From Rothia terrae (GTDB taxonomy: Bacteria; Actinomycetota; Actinomycetes; Actinomycetales; Micrococcaceae), in the NCBI RefSeq assembly GCF_012396615.1, contig NZ_JAAXPV010000004.1, forward strand, positions 62,001 to 126,000: a DNA stretch of 64,000 nucleotides. Direction: 5' to 3'. Shown one piece after another: positions 1 through 8,816 of this stretch. Within the stretch, counting starts at the first letter, position 1, and every line of letters begins with the position of its first letter. The notes under the pieces are model-generated. The model made no database searches. It worked only from the letters and a program-made list of their open reading frames with translations, and was not told the origin of the DNA. A program made the translations under genes and the position numbers.

Positions 1-1
1 C

Positions 2-1336
2 CGCGGATTCGTTTTTCAGGCGGGTGAAATCTACGGCGGTACCCGCTCCGCATGGGACTACGGCCCCCTCGGTGCTGAGCTGAAGGAAAACATTCGCCAG
101 CAGTGGTGGCAGACTTTTGTTCGTTCACGCTCAGACATGGTTGGTCTTGATTCTTCCATCATTCTGCCTAAGGCTGTGTGGGAGGCGTCCGGTCACGTTG
201 CTACCTTCACCGACCCGCTGGTTGAGTGCCTTTCATGCCATACCCGCCTGCGTCAGGATCACTTGATTGAGGCGTTTGAAGCTAAGCACGGCAAGTCACC
301 TGAAAACGGTATGGGCGATATTAACTGCCCCAAGTGTGGCACCAAGGGCCAGTGGACTGAACCGCAGAACTTCTCAGGTCTGATGAAGACCTTCCTCGGT
401 CCCGTTGACAACGAAGAAGGCTTGCACTTCTTGCGTCCTGAAACCGCGCAGGGCATCTTCGTGAACTTTAACAACGTGGTCACCGCTGCCCGCAAGCGTC
501 CTCCCTTCGGCATTGGCCAGATCGGTAAAGCTTTCCGCAACGAAATCACCCCGGGTAACTTCATCTTCCGCACCCGTGAGTTCGAGCAGATGGAAATCGA
601 GTTCTTCACTCACCCCGAGGACGCCCCCAAGTACTTTGACCAGTGGGTTGAGGACTGCTGGAACTGGTTTGTTGATCTAGGCATTAACCCCGACAACATG
701 CGCAAGTTCGATGTTCCTGAAGACGATCGCGCTCACTACTCAGCGGGCACTATCGACCTTGAATACAACTTCGGTTTCCAGGGCAACCCCTGGGGTGAGC
801 TGATGGGTGTTGCAAACCGCACCGACTATGATCTCGGTGTTCACAATGCACACTCCAACGCAAAGCTCGAGTACTTTGACCAGGCCTCTGGCGAGCGCTA
901 CGTTCCCTACGTGATTGAGCCGTCCTTCGGCTTGACCCGTTCAATGATGGCGTTTTTGGTTGACGCTTATGTTGAAGATGAAGCGCCTAACACTAAGGGC
1001 GGCGTTGATAAGCGCACCGTGCTGAAGCTTGATCCTCGTTTGGCTCCTGTAAAGGCTGCTGTTCTTCCGCTGTCAAAGAAAGAAGACCTTGTTCCTACCG
1101 CTAAGAAGCTGCAGGAAGAGCTGTCGAAGAACTGGAACATTGATTACGATGACGCCGGTGCAATTGGTCGCCGTTACCGCCGTCAGGACGAGATCGGTAC
1201 TCCGTTCTGCATCACCGTTGACTTTGACACCCTCGAAGACAACGCTGTGACTATCCGCGAACGCGACACCATGACTCAGGAACGTGTCTCGCTGGATCAG
1301 GTGAAGTCATACTTGGCTGGCAAGCTGGTTTGCTAA
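2..1336 (+). CDS. glyS: Glycyl-tRNA synthetase, 5' end cut by the window
   Basis: Charges tRNA-Gly with glycine in the cytosol (alpha2 type, class II). The reading frame is open from base 2, so the real start lies upstream; the first ATG inside the window (137) is internal because the residues before it ([20 protein letters not shown]) already match the family's N-terminal catalytic region. Visible: two Cys pairs of the zinc insertion (CLSCHTR, CPKCGTK), class II motif 2 ([14 protein letters not shown]) and motif 3 ([13 protein letters not shown]), then the C-terminal anticodon-binding domain. The 444 visible residues are close to the family's usual 460. A strong terminator follows. Identity is very certain; only about 15-20 residues seem to be missing. 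Confidence 0.97.
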   Translation, partial: RGFVFQAGEIYGGTRSAWDYGPLGAELKENIRQQWWQTFVRSRSDMVGLDSSIILPKAVWEASGHVATFTDPLVECLSCHTRLRQDHLIEAFEAKHGKSPENGMGDINCPKCGTKGQWTEPQNFSGLMKTFLGPVDNEEGLHFLRPETAQGIFVNFNNVVTAARKRPPFGIGQIGKAFRNEITPGNFIFRTREFEQMEIEFFTHPEDAPKYFDQWVEDCWNWFVDLGINPDNMRKFDVPEDDRAHYSAGTIDLEYNFGFQGNPWGELMGVANRTDYDLGVHNAHSNAKLEYFDQASGERYVPYVIEPSFGLTRSMMAFLVDAYVEDEAPNTKGGVDKRTVLKLDPRLAPVKAAVLPLSKKEDLVPTAKKLQEELSKNWNIDYDDAGAIGRRYRRQDEIGTPFCITVDFDTLEDNAVTIRERDTMTQERVSLDQVKSYLAGKLVC

Positions 1337-1354
1337 GTTATCTCAGACGCTAAC

Positions 1355-1401
1355 AAGGACGCCTGCCCTCCCGTATTTCGGGGGAGCAAGCGTCCTTTTT
1401 T
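1355..1401 (+). terminator. glyS terminator
   Basis: Arms AAGGACGC (1355-1362) and GCGTCCTT (1390-1397) with extra pairing inside (CTCCC/GGGAG), followed by a run of T. It also lies just past the end of the convergent acetyltransferase gene and could serve both strands. Confidence 0.9.
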
Positions 1402-1424
1402 GTAAACCGGGTGAGCTTATTTCG

Positions 1425-2027
1425 TTACGCGGCGGCTAATGTCAGTTGGTGGGGCACATGGCGGTTGTCGCGCGTGACAGCCTTGGTAATCGCGTCGTAT
1501 GAGGTGCCATCGAAGGTAAAAGAATTTTTGATGCGGCCAGTTTCTACAAAGCCAACTGAGGTGTACACGTGGCGTGCTCGCTCGTTTAATTCAAAGACTT
1601 CTAGCTCGATGCGGTCAATATCTAGGTAATCGAATGCGTAATCAACAATAAGTTTTGTTGCTTCGGTGCCGTGACCTGAGCCTTGGCCTCGTTTTCCAAT
1701 GGCGATGCGAAAATTCAGGGAGCGTTTGTCGGCATCATAATCGTTGAGCACGACTTCACCGATATACCTCTGCAGAGCAAAAGAATAGATAGCGAGGTCG
1801 ATGCGGTCTGTCTGCTCGTGTCGCGTTGCATACCAGGCTCTGGTTTTCTCTTCGGACAAGGGGTTGCCGCGTTGAGCTTGATCTGTAGAATCCACGGTTC
1901 CGGTGCGTTTGAGCACGTCTGGTTCTGTCAGGATTTCAAGCATGGCGTTGATTGCTTCTTCATCAAAAGGGCGTAGTTCAACTAATTTTCCGGTGAGTGT
2001 GGGCTTGTGCAACAGAGTACGTGTCAT
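1425..2027 (-). CDS. GNAT acetyltransferase, RimJ/RimL type
   Basis: Predicted acetyl-CoA-dependent N-acetyltransferase of about 200 residues. The RimJ/RimL-like pattern is clear: ELRPFDEEAINAML near the N-terminus, the acetyl-CoA pyrophosphate loop KRGQGSGHGTEA, then YAFDYLDIDRIELEVFELNERARHVYTSVGFVETG, the standard ending of the family. The frame is open further upstream to a TTG at 2090, but those residues do not look like family sequence, so the ATG at 2027 is preferred; its ribosome site is weak. Substrate unknown: members acetylate ribosomal proteins, antibiotics or small amines. Convergent with glyS. Confidence 0.85.
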   Translation of the reverse strand: MTRTLLHKPTLTGKLVELRPFDEEAINAMLEILTEPDVLKRTGTVDSTDQAQRGNPLSEEKTRAWYATRHEQTDRIDLAIYSFALQRYIGEVVLNDYDADKRSLNFRIAIGKRGQGSGHGTEATKLIVDYAFDYLDIDRIELEVFELNERARHVYTSVGFVETGRIKNSFTFDGTSYDAITKAVTRDNRHVPHQLTLAAA

Positions 2028-2160
2028 GGGTTCATCGTAGATTATTGATATGTCGATGAGCCTACAAATACTTTGCGGGTAGATGAACAAGTGGCTTCAA
2101 CAAAACCTGGGCTCGTACACTTAACACCAAGCATAAATTTCACCCGAAGTAAGGGGTTCT

Positions 2161-3126
2161 ATGAACGACTACACCTTCAGACCGTGGCAAGACGGCGATG
2201 ACCTTGCTCTGCTACAAATTTGGCATGACGCCGATAATACGCAGTCGCAGGCTTTCCGCTCAGCATTTACAGTTGACTCAGATTCAGCGCCGTGGTCGCG
2301 CACCATTGTTGCAGAACACCAGGGTATTCCAGTGGCTGCGGGTACTGTTTATGAAACCTCTTTGCATAACCGCCACCTGTGGAGCTACGTTGAGGTAGCT
2401 CCTGAGCATCGACGCAACGGCGTAGGGTCTGAGCTACTCAAACAGCTTCAGGAACTTGCTCAATCCTCACCTTCTGGCGTCAGTACTTTGCGCACCAAAG
2501 TTGAAAAGGGCTCTGCCGGTTATGATTTTGCAACAGAGCACGGGCTTTCCCCGATTCAGCGTTCACGTATGGTGCGCGTGCATCCCGGTACCGTTCCGCT
2601 GGTGCCTTTGCGTGAAGATGAAGACGGGCGCCCCACCCAAGAAATTGAAGATATCGCTACCGGCTCTGTTGAGCTCACCCGCGTCCTGTGGGATTTTTAT
2701 CAGAAGGCTCACGAATGGGATCCACCCGCGGAGATTGATCTGCCACGCGTCAATAGGCTTTTCCTTTCTGATGAGGCCGAAGCCTACGGTGCTGTTGTTT
2801 TGCGTGACGACGTGCTGACCGCCAAGAAGGAAGGCAAAAAGGCACCTATTAAAGCTTTCGCCGTGAGCTATCGACCGCTAGAAGCCGATATGCCCGGTTT
2901 TGAAATGCCCGAGGACGCAGCAACCGAGGTTCTTATCGGTTACGACTTTGAGTACCCTGGCGCTCGTGAAGCTATTATGCAGCTACTGTCTTTGCTGGCA
3001 CATCAGTACCCCGTCATCCTTGAAGTCGATGATTCTATGGAAGACCTGACCGTTATGATTGATCACTTGATTAAATCCGGCGTAGCCGAAGTTGAAGAAG
3101 AGACCATCGTCTTGGCTCAGGCGTAA
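2161..3126 (+). CDS. GNAT acetyltransferase with a double-domain length
   Basis: A 321-residue GNAT protein. The N-terminal half has a recognisable acetyl-CoA site (HLWSYVEVAPEHRRNGVGSELL, residues about 68-90). The C-terminal half (about 150-321) looks like a degenerate second GNAT fold without a clear pyrophosphate loop, the arrangement seen in mycothiol-synthase-like and Eis-like actinobacterial proteins. ATG at 2161 follows AAGGGG. It lies 34 bp beyond and divergent from the acetyltransferase before it, taking the longer upstream frame of that gene, or 133 bp from its preferred start. Substrate not identifiable. A perfect 12-bp hairpin separates it from the next gene. Confidence 0.8.
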   Translation: MNDYTFRPWQDGDDLALLQIWHDADNTQSQAFRSAFTVDSDSAPWSRTIVAEHQGIPVAAGTVYETSLHNRHLWSYVEVAPEHRRNGVGSELLKQLQELAQSSPSGVSTLRTKVEKGSAGYDFATEHGLSPIQRSRMVRVHPGTVPLVPLREDEDGRPTQEIEDIATGSVELTRVLWDFYQKAHEWDPPAEIDLPRVNRLFLSDEAEAYGAVVLRDDVLTAKKEGKKAPIKAFAVSYRPLEADMPGFEMPEDAATEVLIGYDFEYPGAREAIMQLLSLLAHQYPVILEVDDSMEDLTVMIDHLIKSGVAEVEEETIVLAQA

Positions 3127-3137
3127 AGATCTGACAT

Positions 3138-3169
3138 AGCGGTACAACGATCACGTTGTACCGCTTTGT
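3138..3169 (+). terminator. Hairpin, likely terminator
   Basis: Perfect 12-bp stem AGCGGTACAACG / CGTTGTACCGCT with a 4-base loop and a short T-rich tail (TTGTTG). The gap to the next gene is only about 25 bp, so it may attenuate rather than fully terminate. Confidence 0.6.
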
Positions 3170-3191
3170 TGTGTGAAGAGGTGCAGTAGAA

Positions 3192-3518
3192 ATGGATGAA
3201 GAGCGAGTCGAGCAAGTCTTACAGGTTGTAGAACAGATTCCACCTGGACGTGTTGCAACCTATGGGGATATCGCAGCTGTTGTCGGTGAGAGCCCTCGCT
3301 GGGTTGGACGCGTGATGGCCGAGTATGGTTCAAACGTGGCGTGGTGGCGCGTGGTGAATGTAAAGGGACAGATTCCAGGTCACGATATCAGCGCAAAAGA
3401 GCGGTGGGAAGCCGAGAAAATGCTTGATGAAGAAGGCAAATTAGAGATGCGGCGCGTCCGACTCGCCTTGAGTAACCTCAACAAACCCTGTGAAATATTG
3501 GGTAACAAAACGCTCTGA
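3192..3518 (+). CDS. Alkyltransferase-like protein (Atl), MGMT fold without the acceptor cysteine
   Basis: 108 residues, the size of the DNA-binding domain of O6-methylguanine methyltransferase. The family start (IPPGRVATYGDIA, residues 16-28) and the recognition helix region (SPRWVGRVMAEYG) are present, but the active-site PCHR motif is replaced by AWWR at residues 50-53, so the methyl-accepting cysteine is a tryptophan. Known Atl proteins bind O6-alkylguanine without repairing it and pass the lesion to nucleotide excision repair; that role is inferred from the motif. ATG at 3192 is preceded by AGAGGTGCAG. It stands alone between two hairpins or inverted repeats. Confidence 0.87.
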   Translation: MDEERVEQVLQVVEQIPPGRVATYGDIAAVVGESPRWVGRVMAEYGSNVAWWRVVNVKGQIPGHDISAKERWEAEKMLDEEGKLEMRRVRLALSNLNKPCEILGNKTL

Positions 3519-3534
3519 CTAGGTAAAACTTTTT

Positions 3535-3627
3535 TGTTCATCATTTATTAAACTTTTTTTCATAAGTAACGTGATGAACAGTAGGCTGATTCCGTCTAAG
3601 ATGTAGATATAAGAAAAACTCTTATAC
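3535..3627. promoter_or_regulatory. Inverted repeats upstream of the DUF2382 stress gene
   Basis: TGTTCATCA (3535-3543) and TGATGAACA (3572-3580) are perfect inverse copies 37 bp apart, in an AT-rich stretch with two runs of T. A second perfect inverted repeat, TATAAGA / TCTTATA, sits at 3609-3627, about 60 bp before the ATG. Their place suggests operators for the following stress-type gene, but no regulator is recognised. A typical promoter could not be fixed. Confidence 0.4.
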
Positions 3628-3688
3628 GTGGAGATTCCACAACATACTCTTCACTTGTATGTGGAAGAGATAGAAAGGGAGCTAATAA

Positions 3689-4525
3689 ATGGCTAACAAC
3701 TCAATCGAAACCCTGCGTAACAGCGTTGTTGTAGCAACCGACGGCGAAAAGATTGGTAAGGTTGGCGAGGTTTACCTCGACGCTGACTCAAGCCAGCCCA
3801 CCTTCGTTACTGTTGCAACCGGTCTCTTCGGTTCAAACGAAACCTTCGTTCCTTTGAATGATGCACAGTACAACGGCGACGAAATCGTTGTTCCCTTCTC
3901 AAAGGACTTCGTAAAGGACGCTCCGAACATCGCTGAAGATGGTGAGCTGTCACCTGCTGAAGAGCAGCGCCTGTACGAGTACTACTCACTCAACAACGGC
4001 ACCTACGCAAACGACACCACCCGCACCGAGACCACCGCAACCGGTGTTGCAGGTACCGGCGTAGCTGGCGACCGTGACGCGCGCGTTGACGCAGACCGTC
4101 GCGACGTACACGCTCACACCGATGCAAACAACGGCGACGTTGTTGCACACGAAGAGCGTCTGAACGTTTCAACCAACACCTCAGCACGCGAGACCGGCAA
4201 GGTTCGCCTGCGCAAGGTTGTTCACAGCGAGACCGAGACCGTTGAGGTTCCCGTACGCCGTGAAGAAATCGTTGTTGAGCGCACCAACGTAAACGACGGC
4301 AAGGTTGTAGACGGCTACGACTTCGATTCAGCAGAAGCATCAGCTGACGTAACCGTAACCGCTCACGAAGAGCGCCCCGTTGTTTCAACTGAGACCGTTG
4401 CAACCGAGCGCGTTTCAGTAGGCAAGGAAGTACACACCGACACCGAGCGTGTTTCAGGTGAAGTACGCAAGGAAGAAATCGTTGTTGAGGGTGAAGAGAA
4501 CACTCGCAACGGCAAGAAGTTCTAA
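3689..4525 (+). CDS. PRC-barrel and DUF2382 (YsnF/AvaK-like) stress protein
   Basis: 278 residues. Residues 1 to about 85 form a PRC-barrel (SIETLRNSVVVATDGEKIGKV then VYLDADSSQPTFVTV), a fold found in proteins that bind RNA or photosynthetic partners. Residues about 150-275 are DUF2382 with an internal duplication: one copy carries VRREEIVVE near residue 195 and the second VRKEEIVVE near 265, each after a VSTxT...V-VxxExH block. Known relatives (YsnF) belong to the general stress response; the biochemical role is unknown. Very acidic, rich in Val/Thr, with the TCA-rich codon use of highly expressed genes here, so probably abundant. ATG follows GAAAGGGAGC. A strong terminator follows. Confidence 0.85.
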   Translation: MANNSIETLRNSVVVATDGEKIGKVGEVYLDADSSQPTFVTVATGLFGSNETFVPLNDAQYNGDEIVVPFSKDFVKDAPNIAEDGELSPAEEQRLYEYYSLNNGTYANDTTRTETTATGVAGTGVAGDRDARVDADRRDVHAHTDANNGDVVAHEERLNVSTNTSARETGKVRLRKVVHSETETVEVPVRREEIVVERTNVNDGKVVDGYDFDSAEASADVTVTAHEERPVVSTETVATERVSVGKEVHTDTERVSGEVRKEEIVVEGEENTRNGKKF

Positions 4526-4565
4526 TTTCTGATTTGAACTGCTACGCCTAGCGTAAATTACTAAG

Positions 4566-4604
4566 GAGTCCCGCATTCAAACTATTGGATGCGGGGCTCT
4601 TTTT
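4566..4604 (+). terminator. Terminator of the DUF2382 gene
   Basis: Stem GAGTCCCGCAT / ATGCGGGGCTC followed by TTTTT. Confidence 0.9.
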
Positions 4605-4625
4605 ACCCTCAGAATAGGAAGCATA

Positions 4626-5510
4626 ATGACTAATTTAGTTGACCCGCGTTCAAAGTACCCCGTCATCAGCCCTCCTGAGCAGACCCAGCCTGAGCCCGGT
4701 TTGGATCAGGAAATGGAGCCCAAAGCAGATTTGGGTCTGGATTCATACAAAGGCAATGGTCGTCTGAAAGGACGCCGCGCACTGATTACCGGTGGTGACT
4801 CCGGCCTTGGTGCTGCAGTAGCAATTGCGTATGCTCGTGAAGGCGCGGACGTGGCAATCTCGTACCTGCCCGAAGAAGAGCCCGATGCATCCTTGATTAT
4901 GGCTGCTATTGAAGAAGCTGGCGTTAAGGCATTGGCTCTTCCCGGTGATCTTCGTGAACTTGAGCAGTGCGAGGCTATTGTCGAAAAGACTGTTGAAGCT
5001 TTTGGCGGTCTCGATATTCTCGTCAACAACGCAAGCCGTCAGCTGTGGAACGATAACATCGATAACATCAGCGATGAAGATTTCGACCACACCATGAAGG
5101 CGAATATCTACTCATCGTTCCGCGTGACCAAGGCAGCTGTAAAGCACATGGAACCCGGTTCATCTATCATCTTCACCTCGTCAATTCAGGCGTACGAGCC
5201 CTCAGAGACTCTGCTGGATTACGCGATGACTAAGGCTGCGATGAACAACTTGAGCAAGGGTCTGGCACAGGGCCTTGCACCCCGCGGTATTCGCGTGAAC
5301 TCGGTTGCTCCCGGCCCCTTCTGGACTCCTTTGCAGCCCAGCTTCGGTCAGCCGCAGGAGAAGTTGCAGTCGTTTGGCCAGGATACCCCGCTGGGTCGTG
5401 CTGGTCAGCCCGCTGAAATCGCTGGTGCATACGTGTTCCTCGCATCCGACGAGGCATCGTACGTTGCCGGCGAAACCCTCGGCCTCACCGGCGGTCGTCC
5501 GACCCCGTAG
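4626..5510 (+). CDS. SDR family oxidoreductase, YghA/glucose-dehydrogenase-like
   Basis: 294-residue short-chain dehydrogenase/reductase. About 45 N-terminal residues precede the Rossmann fold; such an extension (PRSKYP...P-EQ-QP-PG) is typical of the YghA/YhxC/YhdF group. Nucleotide site TGGDSGLG (about residues 55-62), NNAS motif near 136, catalytic Ser in FTSSIQ and YAMTK near 199-203. It acts in the cytosol on an unknown alcohol or aldehyde with NAD(P)H; relatives are stress-induced. It follows the DUF2382 stress gene after a terminator, and the association with stress proteins recurs in actinobacteria. Followed by its own terminator. Confidence 0.9.
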   Translation: MTNLVDPRSKYPVISPPEQTQPEPGLDQEMEPKADLGLDSYKGNGRLKGRRALITGGDSGLGAAVAIAYAREGADVAISYLPEEEPDASLIMAAIEEAGVKALALPGDLRELEQCEAIVEKTVEAFGGLDILVNNASRQLWNDNIDNISDEDFDHTMKANIYSSFRVTKAAVKHMEPGSSIIFTSSIQAYEPSETLLDYAMTKAAMNNLSKGLAQGLAPRGIRVNSVAPGPFWTPLQPSFGQPQEKLQSFGQDTPLGRAGQPAEIAGAYVFLASDEASYVAGETLGLTGGRPTP

Positions 5511-5536
5511 TAAGAGCTGATAAATAGCTAATATAG

Positions 5537-5581
5537 TGCCCTTGCCGTTGGCTGATACAAGCTAACGGCAAGGGCATTTTT
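5537..5581 (+). terminator. Terminator of the SDR gene
   Basis: Long stem TGCCCTTGCCGTT / AACGGCAAGGGCA with a short interior mismatch, followed by TTTTT. Confidence 0.92.
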
Positions 5582-5634
5582 GGTGTGAGCAAGCGCAATT
5601 CCCGCGCAGGGAGTGAGTATGCGAAAATTGCTAG

Positions 5635-6813
5635 GTGACTGATACTTCAACAACTCGTTCTAAGCAGCTTAAACTTCCGCCGCTTCAGCTCGGTAAGCAC
5701 ACCGTAGATGTGCCCGTGGTGCTGGCGCCCATGGCTGGCGTGACCAACAAGGCTTTTCGCCGCCTGTGCCGTGAATACGGTGGGGGACTGTACGTCACCG
5801 AAATGGTGACCGCCCGTTCTCTCGTTGAGCGACGTGAAGAAGCTCTGCGCATCATTGAACACGATAATGATGAGGCTATTCGCTCTATTCAGATTTACGG
5901 CGTTGACGCTGTGAACGTGGGCAAAGCGGTGCGCATGGTCGTTGAAGAGGACCGCGCTGATCACATTGACCTGAATTTTGGTTGCCCCGCGCCCAAGGTC
6001 ACCCGTCTAGGTGGTGGCTCCGCGCTCCCGTGGAAGACCGACCTTTTCCAGGCAATTATCAAAACCGCTGTTGAAGAGGCATCACGCAACGATGTTCCGC
6101 TGACTATCAAGATGCGCAAGGGCATCGACGATGATCACCTGACTTTTATGGAATCAGCCAAAATGGCGCGTGACCTGGGCGTTTCTGCGATTGCTTTGCA
6201 CGGTCGCACCATGGCTCAGCACTACTCGGGCAAAGCAGACTGGAACGCTATTGCCGACTTGCGTGAGGCTATTCCGGACGTTCCGGTGCTGGGTAACGGT
6301 GATATTTTCTCTGCTGAAGATGCTATTGCAATGGTTGAGCAGACCGGTATTGACGGCATCGTGGTAGGACGCGGTTGCCAGGGACGCCCGTGGCTCTTTG
6401 GCGATTTGCAGAACGCTTTTGACGGTTCTGAAGAGCGATTCCGCCCCGGTGTTTCTGAGGTAGCCGAGATGATCTATCGCCACGCCGAGTTGCTCGTAGA
6501 AACCTTTGGCGACGAAACCAAGGGGCTGCGAGAGATTCGTAAGCATGTGGCGTGGTACTTCCACGGCTACCCGGTGGGCGGCTCACTGCGCGCCAAGATG
6601 GCAACCGTCCCTGATCTGGCAGCCTTCCGCGAGTACCTCGCTGAGCTGGACCACTCCATTGAGTACCCTGGCGCAGCTGTAGAGGGGCCTCGCGGACGCG
6701 CTGGCTCACCCAAGAAGCCGCACCTTCCGCACGGCTGGCTGGACTCCCGCATCCTGGGTGACGCTGAGCGACTGGGCCTGGTAGATGCCGAATTGGATAT
6801 CTCGGGCGGCTAA
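5635..6813 (+). CDS. dusB: tRNA-dihydrouridine synthase, DusB type
   Basis: 392 residues. FMN enzyme that reduces uridines in the D-loop of tRNA. Visible: VVLAPMAGVTNKAFRRLCRE at the FMN site (residues about 29-48), the catalytic cysteine in NFGCPAPKVTRLGGGSAL (about 114-131), KMRKGIDDDH, HGRT and GNGDIFSAEDA with IVVGRGCQGRPWLF toward the end of the TIM barrel, then a helical C-terminal domain. The start is a GTG (5635) without an obvious ribosome-binding site. In Micrococcaceae dusB is commonly upstream of dgt and dnaG, as here. Confidence 0.95.
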   Translation: MTDTSTTRSKQLKLPPLQLGKHTVDVPVVLAPMAGVTNKAFRRLCREYGGGLYVTEMVTARSLVERREEALRIIEHDNDEAIRSIQIYGVDAVNVGKAVRMVVEEDRADHIDLNFGCPAPKVTRLGGGSALPWKTDLFQAIIKTAVEEASRNDVPLTIKMRKGIDDDHLTFMESAKMARDLGVSAIALHGRTMAQHYSGKADWNAIADLREAIPDVPVLGNGDIFSAEDAIAMVEQTGIDGIVVGRGCQGRPWLFGDLQNAFDGSEERFRPGVSEVAEMIYRHAELLVETFGDETKGLREIRKHVAWYFHGYPVGGSLRAKMATVPDLAAFREYLAELDHSIEYPGAAVEGPRGRAGSPKKPHLPHGWLDSRILGDAERLGLVDAELDISGG

Positions 6814-6822
6814 AAACTTCAT

Positions 6823-6878
6823 GAGAGGTGAGATAACGGACATTTCTAGGGTTTAGAGCGTTCGGTATCTCACCTCTC
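6823..6878. terminator. 13-bp hairpin between dusB and the next gene
   Basis: Perfect arms GAGAGGTGAGATA and TATCTCACCTCTC around a 30-base loop, 10 bp after the dusB stop. The tail is only weakly T-rich (GCGTTATCTTT), so termination is plausible but not certain. The right arm overlaps the expected -35 region of the following gene. Confidence 0.55.
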
Positions 6879-6895
6879 GCGTTATCTTTAGATGT

Positions 6896-7438
6896 ATGAG
6901 ACAAAGCCAGACTGTACGTGTAGAAACCCCGCAGGACCTAGCGGGGCTAGAGCACCTTTACGCTCAGCGACCGGAAGGGGCTAAAGCATGGGAATTCGTG
7001 CAGTCCCTGCGAGAGAACGCGACGGTGTGGACGCCGGAGCTCTCCATTCTTGTTGAAAATGCTCAAGGCTCTATCCTGGCGCATACAGTGGCTGTTCGAT
7101 GCTGGATTGACTCTTTTCCAGCTCTTGTCATCGTTTCGGTAGCTGGCTCGCACGAGAAGGCTCTACCCGCTGTTCAACACCTCATCGAAAAAGCTCGGAA
7201 CAAAGCTCGGCAGACGGCGTCCCCGCTGTGCTTGTTGGCACACGCATCCACTGATTATGCACCGGAATTCTATGAGCAGGTAGGGTTCGAACAGGCTCGT
7301 TTCGAAGGCATCAAAACAACACTGGACACTCAGCGTAACCACTTCTTAGCTCTCAACCTCAATCCCGATTTTGAATTGGCACCCGGTACCGCAATCTTTT
7401 CGCCAGAATTTGGCGCCGAAGACGACGATGATTTTTAA
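6896..7438 (+). CDS. GNAT-like protein
   Basis: 180 residues. The ending APEFYEQVGFEQARFEGI matches the last strand and helix of the GNAT fold, and the middle has a strand-helix pattern (ALVIVSVAGSHEKALPAVQHLIEKARNKAR), so a probable acetyltransferase without a clean acetyl-CoA loop. The -10 like TATCTT ends 7 bases before the ATG, so the transcript may be leaderless. dgt begins 9 bp after its stop, so the two genes probably share a transcript. Substrate unknown. Confidence 0.65.
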   Translation: MRQSQTVRVETPQDLAGLEHLYAQRPEGAKAWEFVQSLRENATVWTPELSILVENAQGSILAHTVAVRCWIDSFPALVIVSVAGSHEKALPAVQHLIEKARNKARQTASPLCLLAHASTDYAPEFYEQVGFEQARFEGIKTTLDTQRNHFLALNLNPDFELAPGTAIFSPEFGAEDDDDF

Positions 7439-7447
7439 GGCACCTCT

Positions 7448-8755
7448 ATGTATTCTCACGATTTTTCACCCGAAACAAGCGCTGGGGGTTCTTACTCTGA
7501 AAAGGACGCCCAGCGGTGGGTTCCTGAGCATCATCGCAACATCTACCGCTCAGCTTTTGAACGCGACCGTGCACGCATCCTGCATTCATCTGCGCTACGT
7601 CGGCTCGGGGCTAAGACTCAGGTGCTGGACCCTGAGACCGATGATTTTGTGCGTACGCGATTGACACACTCTCTAGAGGTCGCTCAGATTGGTCGAGAAG
7701 TAGGGCGTATGCTGGGGTGCGATCCCGACGTTGTGGATGCAGCCTGCCTTTCTCATGACCTGGGGCATCCGCCCTTCGGACACAACGGTGAGACCGCCTT
7801 GAATGAGTTAGCGCAGGACGCTGGCGGTTTTGAAGGTAACGCCCAGACGCTTCGCCTGCTGACTCGTCTTGAACCCAAAGTCATGCGTCATGACGGAGGC
7901 AGTGCCGGGCTCAACCTGACCCGTGCCGCCTTGGACGCGTCCTGCAAATACCCGTGGGTGCAGGCGGATGCGCCGGCGCGAGCTGACGGTAAACCCAACC
8001 GCAAATTTGGCGTGTACACCGATGATATGCCTGTTTTTGAGTGGTTTAGACGTGGTGCGCGCGATGCCGATGTGCCTCCAACGCAAAAGTGCATGGAAGC
8101 GCAGGTCATGGATCTTGCCGATGATATTTCTTACTCGGTGCATGATGTCGAGGACGCTGTCTTTGGCGGTCATGTGCAGTTGCACTATCTTAACGACACG
8201 GACGCCCGCGAAAAAGTTTTTGAGAAAACCCGCCAGTGGTACCTTCCCAATGCTACGGACGATCAGCTCAACGCGGCTTTGATGCGGTTGGAGAACCTTG
8301 ATCGCTGGGGCACTCACATGAGTGGCTCTCGCGCGTCAATGGCAGGATTTAAGGCGCTTACTTCTGAGGTCATTGGTAGATTCGCTGCGGCAGCAGTGCG
8401 GGCTACTCGCGATAAGTATGGGGATGACCCGCTGGTACGTTACTCGGCTCAGCTGGTAGTGCCCGAGGATACCGAGCACGAGATCGCCGTGATGAAAGGC
8501 ATTGCCACCACCTATGTGATGACTACTCGCGATGCTCTTCCGCACTATGAAAATCAGCGAGAAATTCTTTCGGTGCTGGTCGAATCTCTCTACGAAAACC
8601 CCAGCCTGCTCGACCGCACTTTTAAAGCTGACCTGGTAGAAATTGGCCCGAATGATGATGCTGCTAAGCTCCGTCTGGTGATTGACCAGGTGGCATCTTT
8701 GACCGACCGCTCGGCAACCGATCTGTTCAAACGCATCACCGCCGGACTGCTCTAG
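7448..8755 (+). CDS. dgt: Deoxyguanosinetriphosphate triphosphohydrolase-like protein
   Basis: 435 residues, HD superfamily dNTPase. Splits dGTP (or other dNTPs) to the nucleoside and triphosphate. Visible: RVHT-type N-terminal region RDRARILHSSALRRLGAKTQVL (about 35-56), THSLEVAQIGREVGRML, metal ligands in CLSHDLGHPPFGHNGE (about 100-115), and the later D in MDLADDISYSVHDVEDA. The C-terminal half is helical. Starts 9 bp after the preceding gene and is followed by dnaG, a conserved actinobacterial neighbour. Confidence 0.95.
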   Translation: MYSHDFSPETSAGGSYSEKDAQRWVPEHHRNIYRSAFERDRARILHSSALRRLGAKTQVLDPETDDFVRTRLTHSLEVAQIGREVGRMLGCDPDVVDAACLSHDLGHPPFGHNGETALNELAQDAGGFEGNAQTLRLLTRLEPKVMRHDGGSAGLNLTRAALDASCKYPWVQADAPARADGKPNRKFGVYTDDMPVFEWFRRGARDADVPPTQKCMEAQVMDLADDISYSVHDVEDAVFGGHVQLHYLNDTDAREKVFEKTRQWYLPNATDDQLNAALMRLENLDRWGTHMSGSRASMAGFKALTSEVIGRFAAAAVRATRDKYGDDPLVRYSAQLVVPEDTEHEIAVMKGIATTYVMTTRDALPHYENQREILSVLVESLYENPSLLDRTFKADLVEIGPNDDAAKLRLVIDQVASLTDRSATDLFKRITAGLL

Positions 8756-8803
8756 CATTTTGCGCTGATTGCGCACGCATCGCATTCGTAGCGGATAGTC
8801 CAC

Positions 8804-8816
8804 TACACTTGAACCC
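8804..8816 (+). promoter_or_regulatory. Leaderless promoter of dnaG
   Basis: TACACT (8804-8809) lies exactly 7 bases before the GTG start at 8817 and there is no ribosome-binding site in between, the TANNNT-N7 layout of actinobacterial leaderless transcripts. No clear -35 element is seen. Confidence 0.6.

Noticed and set aside
3990-4403. 137-residue minus-strand ORF inside the DUF2382 gene
   Set aside because: Arg/Leu-rich shadow of a real gene with biased codons.
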